DNA of 22,876 nt from Nitrososphaerota archaeon (GTDB lineage Archaea; Thermoproteota; Nitrososphaeria; Nitrososphaerales; Nitrosopumilaceae). The translations under genes were made by a program, and so were the position numbers. The stretch lies in contig JAGWGS010000003.1 of assembly GCA_028867235.1 (NCBI GenBank), positions 1-22,876 on the forward strand, written 5' to 3'. The notes under the pieces were generated by a model. It was not told the DNA's origin and ran no database searches. It saw only the letters and a list, made by a program, of their open reading frames with translations. Positions 13,819 to 20,819 of the stretch are shown one piece after another. Position 1 is the stretch's first letter. The number at the start of each line of letters is the position of its first letter.

Positions 13819-15318
13819 TCAATACATCATAACATTAAAACCCAAGGTGGTAAAAAACTGGTACAAAAACAGACTCTTTACAATGGATAATTTCAGAAAT
13901 GAAATGAACACTGTATCTGGATTATGGTTGATTATTTTTTCCTGTACATTCTGTGTTTGTGCATTGCCATGCGGTATCTCCATAGTCAAAGTAGCTGTAT
14001 GATATTTTACAACTATACTGTATGATATGTCATTATATTTTGCTAAAAATGATGTGTCCCGCATTGCATTGTCTATTATCTTCAAGTCTGCAATACCTTT
14101 TGTATCATAATCTGAAAATATTCCTACGTTTGGTTGAATCTCAAGTAATGTTATGGGACCTGATGCCCCGCTTATTGATAGAGTTCTATGTCTTCCACTA
14201 CTATCTGAGAATCCTGTCTGTATTGCATTGTTCTGTGCCTCTACTACCTTAACTCCTTGGGGTCGGGGATTTGTTGTCAATATACCGTTATGATTAAACA
14301 TCAATAATGTCAAATTCCCACTAATATCCTGCATTCCTATAGTTCCATCAGCATCTGCAACTCCGTTTCTTGAAAATGCTTCATAGTATACAGTGCTATT
14401 TGTCATAGATGTGCCCCAAGTCCAAGAATCCTCTTCTGTGGGGTCTATGTTTAACTGCGGATCAAGCAAGTCTGCCTGTACTTCCGCTCCCTGTGGTAAT
14501 TCAATTCTGTTAGTTAATCCCTTGATTAAATTTCCTGGAATTCTATCAAATACAAGATCAACTGATTGCACTCCTCCTGCTTTTTGATATTGTATTGTGA
14601 CAGTTTCTGGAAATCCTGAAAAATCATATAGTTGAATTATAGGCCATGCATTTGAAAACGCAATATTGTTTGAAGCAATCTGACCTAATTTTCCTCCTGG
14701 TGCCTGTCCATTTAGTGTCGTGTTTTGTTTTATAACATGGTTAAGTAAGGTTCCACCTACAATATTTGTTACACCTGCAATGTTATTGGAAGTACATGTT
14801 CCAAGTGTCTGGGTTCCATTTGACGCCCCACTAAAATGTCTAGATACTGCAATTCCTTCTGTCTCTGAAAAATCCACTCCTGTTGCTATTGCAGATCCAC
14901 TTGAACAAAATTGTCCAAAGTCTAAACCTTTTCCGGAATTACTTGTCTGTGTTGCATCCGCATATTGGGCTTGTTTCATGTCTGCAAAATATGCATGCCA
15001 GTTGCCATCTGTAGTTTGTGCCATTCTTAATCTTTTTCCATTTATTGTAACTATTGGTTCTCCATATGCTTGATCCAGTCTGTTTATGTCCGGGTCAGAT
15101 ACTATAACTTCAATGACTTGTGGTCCTGCAAAATAGTTCTTGAATAGTGAATTTTCCGCTGAGACATACAAATTAGGATTTGATGAAATGTGTTGAGTTG
15201 GTTCTAATTTTGGTAGTAACCCTTCCATCCCGTTTGCTTGTGGTGTATTGACAACAAAAAATGTAATACTCACCAATGCTATTGTGCTAAACAATATTAT
15301 ACGTTGTATATCTTGCAA
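13819..15318 (-). CDS. S-layer-like secreted protein (short form)
   Basis: The 499-residue product starts with a signal peptide (MQDIQRIILFSTIALVSITF, cleavage near QANG). The mature region has the segments VSAENSLFKNYFAGPQVIEV, VSDPDINRLDQAYGEPIVTI, DGNWHAYFAD and LDFGQFCSS, which I recall as typical of the N-terminal part of very long thaumarchaeal S-layer proteins. Several N-glycosylation sequons (NGT, NTT, NST, NLT) are present. At about 500 residues it is far shorter than a main S-layer protein. It ends in an odd hydrophobic tail (SFLKLSIVKSLFLYQFFTTL), so it may be a paralogue, an accessory subunit or a truncated copy. The start is TTG 15318, with a TATA-like ACATAAAACG (15341-15350) 28 nt upstream. 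Confidence 0.7.
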   Translation of the reverse strand: MQDIQRIILFSTIALVSITFFVVNTPQANGMEGLLPKLEPTQHISSNPNLYVSAENSLFKNYFAGPQVIEVIVSDPDINRLDQAYGEPIVTINGKRLRMAQTTDGNWHAYFADMKQAQYADATQTSNSGKGLDFGQFCSSGSAIATGVDFSETEGIAVSRHFSGASNGTQTLGTCTSNNIAGVTNIVGGTLLNHVIKQNTTLNGQAPGGKLGQIASNNIAFSNAWPIIQLYDFSGFPETVTIQYQKAGGVQSVDLVFDRIPGNLIKGLTNRIELPQGAEVQADLLDPQLNIDPTEEDSWTWGTSMTNSTVYYEAFSRNGVADADGTIGMQDISGNLTLLMFNHNGILTTNPRPQGVKVVEAQNNAIQTGFSDSSGRHRTLSISGASGPITLLEIQPNVGIFSDYDTKGIADLKIIDNAMRDTSFLAKYNDISYSIVVKYHTATLTMEIPHGNAQTQNVQEKIINHNPDTVFISFLKLSIVKSLFLYQFFTTLGFNVMMY

Positions 15319-15477
15319 TTGTCTTGCTTATTTTCTTGTTCGTTTTATGTATTATTGATGTCTCTGAGAAATCTGCATGTAATGACATTGGTTAGGAATT
15401 TGTGAAAAATTACATAAATTATGATATTTATGATATATTTTTCATACTTTTTATTCAATTATCATAAAAGTTATAAT

Positions 15478-15507
15478 ATACATATGTATTTCTCCATATA
15501 TGGAGAA
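15478..15507. promoter_or_regulatory. Two adjoining palindromes, operator candidate
   Basis: A perfect 12-bp palindrome, ATACATATGTAT (15478-15489), is followed immediately by a perfect 18-bp palindrome, TTCTCCATATATGGAGAA (15490-15507). They lie about 17 bp upstream of the TATA-like TTTAATTAG (15524-15532) of the UbiA gene and within the spacer shared with the divergent S-layer-like gene. This is a good site for a dimeric DNA-binding regulator. The rest of the 237-bp spacer is very AT-rich and holds no gene I can support. Confidence 0.55.
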
Positions 15508-15555
15508 TATGTATCAATCTTTTGCTTTAATTAGTGAACTCTATGGAGATGGAAA

Positions 15556-16470
15556 ATGGCATTAGTACAAAGTCTACCTAAATCTAATCTCAGTATGGTG
15601 GCTCTAAAGCAATGCAGGACATTTTTTTCTATATTGAAATCTAGAACATTAGTCTATGTTTTCGTTCTTGCAGCACTTGGCACTTTTTTTGTAGATTCTG
15701 GAACAAAAATTCCAGATATTTTTGTACTTGCCAAACTTAGTATATCTGTATATTTTCTCGCACTTGCTACTTATCTCTACAACGATCTTACGGATTATGA
15801 TGTAGATAGCGTAAATGATAGACGTACTGTAAGCTCCACAAGATCCTATTATTATCAAATTTTGTATCATACGCTAGGATTTTTCATTGTGTCTGTACTT
15901 CTGGCATTTTCAATAAATATGCAAACCGGTATTTCGTCTCTTGGTTTTCTAGCCCTGGCAATATTGTACTCTCACAAAAGAACTCACCTCAAAGATCGAT
16001 TTGTGTGGAAAACTGTTGTCACCGCAGCAGGAGGCAGCATAGCTGCATTTATGGGATTTTTTGCATCAAACGCATTTTCCTATTTGGGTTTGGTATCTCC
16101 TGTTATTGCATTTATGTTTTGGTTCACCTTGGGTCCATTAGGAGATGTAAATGATATTGCGGGTGATAAAGCAAGCGGTAGGCGCACATTTCCTATAGTT
16201 CTTGGTGTGAATAACACATTCAAGCTTATGCATTCTGTTATATTTTCACTAATGTTGCTTATTTCATCTTTGTATTATCTTAATTTGATTAATGTGGTTG
16301 GAATGATTCTGAGCCTAACTGCATGTATATCTGTCTCATTTGTCATAATGCGAGTTTCAAAGAACTACCAAGAAAAAAAAGTGGTGAAACAGACTAGAAC
16401 GATTCTGAGATATAGTTTATTTTTAATTCAGATTATGTTTATTGTAGGCACTGTTGTGACTAATGTATAA
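15556..16470 (+). CDS. UbiA-superfamily prenyltransferase
   Basis: UbiA enzymes are integral membrane proteins that attach isoprenoid chains to aromatic rings, lipids or other acceptors using Mg2+. The 304-residue product has the two aspartate-rich motifs: NDLTDYDVD (residues 76-84) and DVNDIAGDKASGRRTFP (197-213). Seven to nine hydrophobic helices are apparent. The acceptor cannot be read from sequence. Candidates are the futalosine-pathway naphthoate (MqnP role), given mqnC and ubiD elsewhere in the window, or archaeal lipid (DGGGP) synthesis. ATG 15556 has a TATA-like box about 28 nt upstream and the palindromic pair beyond it. It converges on the regulator gene with an 8-bp gap. Confidence 0.88.
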   Translation: MALVQSLPKSNLSMVALKQCRTFFSILKSRTLVYVFVLAALGTFFVDSGTKIPDIFVLAKLSISVYFLALATYLYNDLTDYDVDSVNDRRTVSSTRSYYYQILYHTLGFFIVSVLLAFSINMQTGISSLGFLALAILYSHKRTHLKDRFVWKTVVTAAGGSIAAFMGFFASNAFSYLGLVSPVIAFMFWFTLGPLGDVNDIAGDKASGRRTFPIVLGVNNTFKLMHSVIFSLMLLISSLYYLNLINVVGMILSLTACISVSFVIMRVSKNYQEKKVVKQTRTILRYSLFLIQIMFIVGTVVTNV

Positions 16471-16478
16471 CTGGCTTT

Positions 16479-17426
16479 CTAGGAAGATCTGGTTATCACT
16501 TGAGGTGGTTCTTCTTTTGCTTTGGACCAAAGCGTCTCTACATAGCCTTGCATCTGGTTGGCTAGATGTTTGTCTGTTGAAAAAACAGCCATTCTAAATT
16601 TGTTTGAATCATACGAGTCAACTATCTCTATGCCAATATTTTTCTTGTCAACAATCAACACGCAGAATGGAACATCAACATATTTGCGCTTCATTGGTGT
16701 TGGATAGTATGGATTGGAAACAACTTTTATCCTCTCCTTGTGATTTTTATCATTGCTTTTTATCGGTCCTGCTTTTTCGAAGAAACCTTTTATGAGGTTT
16801 GTATCTGACAAAACCCTTACAGATATTCCGCTGTTTGCTTTTTTAATCATTGTGTTTATTATCAACTCATTTGTGAATCTGGAAACCAATACAATTTCTT
16901 TTTCTGCAAATTCCATGATCTCTAAAACTTTAGACACCATTTCCTCCCATGACCATGCAACTATAGATGGTTTAGAAGTATCCTGAATCTCTGAACTAAT
17001 TTGTGGTTCTACCTTTGACATGAAATCCATAATGTCCTTATCGCTGAATTTTGGATCTGATTTTAGTACATCTACCATCTGAAGATATTTTGAATTTTTA
17101 ATGTTGTTTGTAAGGCCTATGATATGTTTCTGATATACAACTCTGCCAAATGCAGTCTGCGTGTATGTTTCATTGCGTTTTGTAATTAATCCTAAATCTA
17201 CTAGTTGTTTCAGTCTTGTATAGTACTGTTTCTTTGTAAGACCAATTCTTGTAGGTGTGTCAATTTCTGACCTAATTCCTTCTTCTGACATCTGGAAGAT
17301 TGTTAGAGCATCATCTTTTGATAAGACCGATAATACATCAGTTAACTGTGACATTAGTTTGGAGTTGTCACTTATGTCATGCACTGCCTTGTCTGTTTTT
17401 TCTATTCTTTCTGTAATCGTCTTCAT
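16479..17426 (-). CDS. Winged-helix transcriptional regulator with PLD-like sensor domain
   Basis: The 315-residue product has an N-terminal helix, then an ArsR/TrmB-like winged helix at about residues 30-100 (KDDALTIFQM, then GLTKKQYYTRLKQLVDLGLI with the wing TYTQTAFGRVVYQ). A C-terminal domain at about 155-300 is similar to the PLD-like/FilR1 sensor region (KVLEIMEFAEKEIVLVSRF, then GISVRVLSDTNLIKGFFEKA). Regulators of this layout are abundant in Thaumarchaeota; the ligands are mostly unknown. The gene is divergent from a CheY-like receiver gene. An inverted repeat spans the TATA region between them, which suggests autoregulation. Confidence 0.8.
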   Translation of the reverse strand: MKTITERIEKTDKAVHDISDNSKLMSQLTDVLSVLSKDDALTIFQMSEEGIRSEIDTPTRIGLTKKQYYTRLKQLVDLGLITKRNETYTQTAFGRVVYQKHIIGLTNNIKNSKYLQMVDVLKSDPKFSDKDIMDFMSKVEPQISSEIQDTSKPSIVAWSWEEMVSKVLEIMEFAEKEIVLVSRFTNELIINTMIKKANSGISVRVLSDTNLIKGFFEKAGPIKSNDKNHKERIKVVSNPYYPTPMKRKYVDVPFCVLIVDKKNIGIEIVDSYDSNKFRMAVFSTDKHLANQMQGYVETLWSKAKEEPPQVITRSS

Positions 17427-17450
17427 GTTCTGTTGTATATACCAACACTA

Positions 17451-17480
17451 GTGGAATATATTAATTTTGGTGAATTCCAC
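17451..17480. promoter_or_regulatory. Inverted repeat GTGGAAT-N16-ATTCCAC flanking a TATA element
   Basis: GTGGAAT (17451-17457) and ATTCCAC (17474-17480) are perfect 7-bp inverted arms around an AT-rich core (ATATTAATTTTG) that serves as the TATA region of the minus-strand regulator gene about 34 nt downstream. A dimeric repressor bound to both arms would cover the promoter. The nearest candidate is the divergent winged-helix regulator itself. Confidence 0.45.
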
Positions 17481-17608
17481 CCTAGATTTCCCATTAAATG
17501 CATGATTTATGCCTACGATCCACTTTATATTTTGGATATTCTTCCCTACGGTTAGTAAATATGGAGCCTAAAAACCCCTTAAATAGGGAATACGGTACAC
17601 TTGATTGT

Positions 17609-18016
17609 ATGAAAAATAATGGAAATTTAAAAACTGTTCTTGTTGTGGATGATAATCGTGATGTCTTGTCATTACTTGTTGAATTATTGGAATTAAAGAA
17701 ATTCCAAGTTGTTGGAACTGCACATAATGGAAAAGAAGCTGTGGCACTTTATGAAAAACTTCGTCCTGATATCACTTTTCTTGATGTAATAATGCCTGAC
17801 ACTGACGGGATTTATGCCCTCTCAATGATTAGAAAAATAAATCAAGAGGCAGTAGTAGTAATGGTGACTACAGACCTTTCACAAGATACTGCAGACCAAA
17901 TTGAGGATCTTAGAGCAAATGCTGTAATCTACAAACCCTTTGACATTGATAATCTGGTGCAAACTGTACGTGAGATTGAATCTAGCCTGCATTCTACAAT
18001 TAGATCTACTGATTGA
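17609..18016 (+). CDS. CheY-like response regulator (stand-alone receiver domain)
   Basis: The product is a single phospho-receiver domain of 135 residues with no output domain. Key residues are present: acidic pair D14/D15 (VVDDNRD), phospho-acceptor D59 (FLDVIMPD), switch T87/T88 (VMVTTD) and K109 (YKPF). It would be phosphorylated by a histidine kinase and act through protein contacts. I chose ATG 17609 because a TATA-like CTTAAATAGG (about 17577-17586) is centred 27 nt upstream; an in-frame ATG at 17498 would add 37 non-conserved residues. No kinase is adjacent. The divergent gene is a winged-helix regulator. Confidence 0.88.
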   Translation: MKNNGNLKTVLVVDDNRDVLSLLVELLELKKFQVVGTAHNGKEAVALYEKLRPDITFLDVIMPDTDGIYALSMIRKINQEAVVVMVTTDLSQDTADQIEDLRANAVIYKPFDIDNLVQTVREIESSLHSTIRSTD

Positions 18017-18074
18017 TTTGCTAATCTGTAATTGTGTTTCGTAATGCCTGCAGATTAAAGTAAACTCTCTCTGT

Positions 18075-18332
18075 TCATTCTTCTGATTTTTCCAACTCTT
18101 TGCATAACTTCTTGTATTCTTCTATTGTCTCTCCAAACAATGCAAATGCCTTGCCAATTTCTGCCTGTGCCATCTCAAACCTCATTGTTTTTTCTACCAA
18201 ATATGATTGGTCTTTTGGATCAAGTCCTGTATCTTCCCAAATTTTCTGTATGTTCTTAATCTTTGTTTGAAGAAGGTTTTCATTCATGTCTATTTTCTTC
18301 TTTATCTTATCAATTTGGATCTGATCAGTCAA
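18075..18332 (-). CDS. Small coiled-coil protein, unknown function
   Basis: The 85-residue product is highly charged and almost entirely helical: DKIKKKIDMNENLLQTKIKN, then IWEDTGLDPKDQSYLVEKTM, then a helix ending YKKLCKELEKSEE. Heptad-like hydrophobic spacing suggests a helical hairpin or dimeric coiled coil. There is no signal peptide or membrane segment. The start is TTG 18332, with a TATA-like AGTTTTAACTAGG about 30 nt upstream. It is divergent from the tiny ORF at 18458. Function and family not recognised. Confidence 0.65.
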   Translation of the reverse strand: MTDQIQIDKIKKKIDMNENLLQTKIKNIQKIWEDTGLDPKDQSYLVEKTMRFEMAQAEIGKAFALFGETIEEYKKLCKELEKSEE

Positions 18333-18457
18333 TGCTTATTCTGGAGTATGTCTCCTAGTTAAAACTCATTTCAGGGTTGGCATGTTGTGAAATTTTGACC
18401 TCAACTGATAACATTGATGAATCTTTTCCTTAAATAGGAATTTTTCAAGTTTACAAA

Positions 18458-18544
18458 ATGCCATATGAAGAAATCTACTTTCAAAGACTGAAAGAAGAAA
18501 ACCCTGAAGAATATCAAATAGTGGAAATAGAAAAATCAACATAA
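18458..18544 (+). CDS. 28-aa leaderless microprotein
   Basis: ATG 18458 opens a 28-codon frame (MPYEEIYFQRLKEENPEEYQ, then IVEIEKST) ending at TAA 18542-18544. A strong TATA-like CCTTAAATAGG (18428-18438) is centred 25 nt before the ATG, and it matches nearly base for base the box used by the response-regulator gene. The peptide is acidic and helical, with aromatic residues at regular spacing. No family is recognised. The promoter fit and clean short frame make translation likely, but conservation cannot be tested here. The rest of the 18545-18612 gap is AT-rich with no gene seen. Confidence 0.55.
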   Translation: MPYEEIYFQRLKEENPEEYQIVEIEKST

Positions 18545-18612
18545 CTCTATTTCCCATCTTTTGACATTATTTGAAAATAGGAATAAAATAATAAAATAAA
18601 TTAATTTTTGAT

Positions 18613-18963
18613 TTATTGCATTGAATCTGTCAAGGACTTTGTTACCGTTATTCCTTGATCGTTTGTCACTGTAACCATCTTTGTACCCTCTGGCGGAGAA
18701 AACATTGGATGCTCTCCCGGGTTCAAAACCGGTAAAGTGTCAGATGTTGTCCCATAGTCTATCTTGACATTTGTCAAAGGCGAAGAACCTGTGTTTTGCA
18801 CATAGATACGAACAACATTTCCTACTCCCATGACCATCTCTGTTCTTGGTTCTACAGTCAATGCGTATTGTTCAGTGGCAGGATGAATTGCAAATATCAC
18901 AATTACTGCTATTGCAACTGCGACTCCTCCACCTATTGCGCCATAAATTACTGGCTTTACCAT
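18613..18963 (-). CDS. Membrane-anchored extracellular protein, single N-terminal helix
   Basis: The 116-residue product begins MVKPVIYGAIGGGVAVAIAV with one hydrophobic segment (about residues 5-26), probably an uncleaved anchor. It is followed by a compact beta-rich domain (TVEPRTEMVMGVGNVVRIYV, then NTGSSPLTNVKIDYG, ending TVTNDQGITVTKSL). The VQNTGSSPLTNV segment resembles CARDB/immunoglobulin-like surface domains in which NTG marks a turn. It is probably an envelope protein; no enzyme motif is seen. The TATA-like CCTTAAATTACC on this strand (18991-19002) lies about 34 nt upstream. The larger secreted protein gene next door on the same strand could be a functional partner. Confidence 0.65.
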   Translation of the reverse strand: MVKPVIYGAIGGGVAVAIAVIVIFAIHPATEQYALTVEPRTEMVMGVGNVVRIYVQNTGSSPLTNVKIDYGTTSDTLPVLNPGEHPMFSPPEGTKMVTVTNDQGITVTKSLTDSMQ

Positions 18964-19008
18964 GTTGTGTCAAACTGGACCAATCTCGCAGGTAATTTAA
19001 GGGTGGTG

Positions 19009-20010
19009 CTATGATTTTGCTTTCTTTGTCTTTTTTGCTTTCTTTTTGTTTCTATAGTGCCACAAGAATATGAAAAAGCCTATGGCACTTGATACAATGG
19101 TGCCTACACCGACTACTGGTGCTATGAAAAAGTCGCCAAGCCATATGCCATTTGCATCTCCCATCTCCATCATTCCTCTGTGCCTTGCAAATATGCTAAT
19201 CGAATCTTGTATTGAATGCGTCTTGTTGGACTTGTCAAGATATGTTCCATTGATGTAAATTGTCGCATGAGTTGGTATGTCAAGATCTTTTGGAGTGCTC
19301 ACAATGAATTCAAAATCGGAACTTTTTCCAGTATCCAGACTTGATAACAACAATGATTTTCTACCATCTAAATTGATATCCTGAGAGTATGTAAAAATCT
19401 GCAAATTCTGAGCAGTAGCACCCTGATTTTTTACAGTTCCTTTTATGGAAAACGGTTCTCCTGAGAATACATTGCTTGGGGACTGGATATCAAAACTTAG
19501 GACTGGATTTGATTGAACATTTATTCTAAAAGCTTGTGCAAATGTATACTTGACTGGATTTGCATCAAACAAGCCTTTGATGAAATATGTTGCCTGCATG
19601 TTGACAACAAAAGTTCCATCTGGCATGTCATTTTTTATTTTCATCTCAAAGTTATTGCCAAAGGTAGAATCTTTTGCAAGTTTTGCAAGGCTGAAAGTAT
19701 TGTTTGCCATGTATAGTCCAGGTGACGATACTGTAAGGGTTATGTTTGAGATCTGGTCTGATGTTGCCTTTGTTATTGTTGATATGACAAAGTTATCTCC
19801 TGGTTTTACTGTATCAGGATAATCCAGTGTTATCTGCAAGTTTGGGTCTATCATGCTGCTTTGCAAGGCATACACAGGAGATGCTATGCTTACAACCAAA
19901 GCAAATACCAAAAACAGGCATATGATATTTTTAGATGTAGACAAGCCCAACCAGAAATTATGAGGATATTGTGGGCTTTTATTGATATGTTTTTGACTGA
20001 GGCATTGCAT
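19009..20010 (-). CDS. Cell-surface protein with signal peptide, Ig-like domains and C-terminal anchor
   Basis: The product of up to 333 residues carries an N-terminal hydrophobic segment (NIICLFLVFALVVSIASPVY), two or more beta-sandwich regions, and a C-terminal helix with a basic tail. In the first beta region are VKPGDNFVISTI and ISNITLTVSSPG; in the second are FDIQSPSNVFSGEPFSIKGT and FIVSTPKDLDIPTH. The anchor runs FFIAPVVGVGTIVSSAIGFF and ends in repeated Lys. It is therefore anchored in the cytoplasmic membrane with its bulk outside. Several NxS/T sites are present. The true start is uncertain: ATG 20010 gives an unusually long n-region, whereas TTG 19950 would give a normal signal peptide and sits about 31 nt after an AT-rich element. 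Confidence 0.75.
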   Translation of the reverse strand: MQCLSQKHINKSPQYPHNFWLGLSTSKNIICLFLVFALVVSIASPVYALQSSMIDPNLQITLDYPDTVKPGDNFVISTITKATSDQISNITLTVSSPGLYMANNTFSLAKLAKDSTFGNNFEMKIKNDMPDGTFVVNMQATYFIKGLFDANPVKYTFAQAFRINVQSNPVLSFDIQSPSNVFSGEPFSIKGTVKNQGATAQNLQIFTYSQDINLDGRKSLLLSSLDTGKSSDFEFIVSTPKDLDIPTHATIYINGTYLDKSNKTHSIQDSISIFARHRGMMEMGDANGIWLGDFFIAPVVGVGTIVSSAIGFFIFLWHYRNKKKAKKTKKAKS

Positions 20011-20112
20011 ACAAGCCTGATAAAAGATATCTGTTGTGCTGATCTGACCAAGTTGATCACCTGGTTACATTTTCGATGGTTTATCTAGGCATTGGCATGT
20101 TGTAATGATGTC

Positions 20113-20244
20113 ATGAAAGCAAAATTCAAGACTGTATGTTCAGAATGTAATGCACAAATCAGATCTGGTGAAGAGATAGCAAAGAGTCCTTCGGGAAAAT
20201 GGGTACACAAGTATTGTACTTCAACATCTGATGATCTTCCATAA
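20113..20244 (+). CDS. 43-aa small zinc-finger-like protein
   Basis: A short frame encodes MKAKFKTVCSECNAQIRSGE followed by EIAKSPSGKWVHKYCTSTSDDLP. The ligand pattern CxxC (C9, C12) then HxxC (H32, C35) is a complete four-ligand zinc site of a short treble-clef/LIM-like type. The basic N-terminus could contact nucleic acid. A TATA-like GGTTTATCTAGG (20077-20088) is centred about 30 nt before the ATG. Function unknown; it is one of several mini zinc proteins in the window. Confidence 0.7.
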   Translation: MKAKFKTVCSECNAQIRSGEEIAKSPSGKWVHKYCTSTSDDLP

Positions 20245-20260
20245 TGCGCTTTGTTCTGAT

Positions 20261-20749
20261 TTACTGGATATATTTTAGAACTTTTTCTATGTTTGTCTCT
20301 ATGGGCATAGCTGTATCGATTGTAATATGTGGCAATTTGACAGACTCGTAGATCTTTTTCATCTTGTGGTATATTTCGCTAGTTGCATCTGAATAGTCAT
20401 TTTTACGAGATTCTAATCTTGATAGTGCTATATTTTCAGGGCACGTGCATTCTATGATTTGAAAGTCTCTATCATCAAGACCCATTTTCTCTTTTATGGT
20501 CACTCTTGATTTCTCCTTGTTAAAAGTTGCATCCAAAATACAGCTTACTCTTATGTCGTTGAGGTATTTTGCAATAACTGCCATTATGTCATAAATTAAT
20601 TTTCTTTCAAATGCAGAATATGTTGGATTTTGCAATATCTCTTTTCTAATCTTGTCTGAAGACAATATGACTGCATTAATCCTTGGGGCAATTTTGTTTG
20701 CAATTGTACTCTTTCCCACTCCTGGAAGGCCACAAATTATCACTATCAT
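20261..20749 (-). CDS. P-loop kinase-like NTPase (COG0645/AAA-type)
   Basis: The 162-residue product starts MIVIICGLPGVGKSTIANKI with a Walker A (GLPGVGKST, residues 7-15). It continues with an acceptor-side segment (ILSSDKIRKEIL), a Walker-B-like CILDATF and a lid-like region with basic residues (FNKEKSR, SRLESRKNDY). It resembles small kinases that phosphorylate nucleosides, sugars or antibiotics. The substrate is unknown, and the zeta-toxin kinase fold is a remote relative. I chose ATG 20749 over TTG 20767 because the P-loop strand should begin near residue 2. The TATA-like TTATATAAAT (20779-20788) gives a short leader. Confidence 0.8.
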   Translation of the reverse strand: MIVIICGLPGVGKSTIANKIAPRINAVILSSDKIRKEILQNPTYSAFERKLIYDIMAVIAKYLNDIRVSCILDATFNKEKSRVTIKEKMGLDDRDFQIIECTCPENIALSRLESRKNDYSDATSEIYHKMKKIYESVKLPHITIDTAMPIETNIEKVLKYIQ

Positions 20750-20819
20750 ATATTGGTAAATATCCAATCTATTTACTGAATTTATATAATTTCATATTGT
20801 ATATACAAAAAGAAAGTGT

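Noticed and set aside
15415..15535. A 37-codon plus-strand frame in the AT-rich spacer (MIFMIYFSYF...)
   Set aside because: Composition is that of random AT-rich DNA, and it runs across the palindromes and the UbiA TATA box. No promoter is positioned for it.
18366..18557. 63-codon minus-strand frame opposite the 28-aa microprotein
   Set aside because: Its hydrophobicity is the complement of the charged plus-strand frame, and it has no TATA element in place.
20049..20069. Apparent inverted repeat ACCAAG...CCTGGT with internal TGATCA
   Set aside because: The arms have mismatches and the internal palindrome has a different centre, so it is not a convincing operator.
19861..20088. 75-codon plus-strand frame opposite the surface-protein signal peptide
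   Set aside because: It is a shadow of the signal peptide region with no promoter and no recognisable motif.
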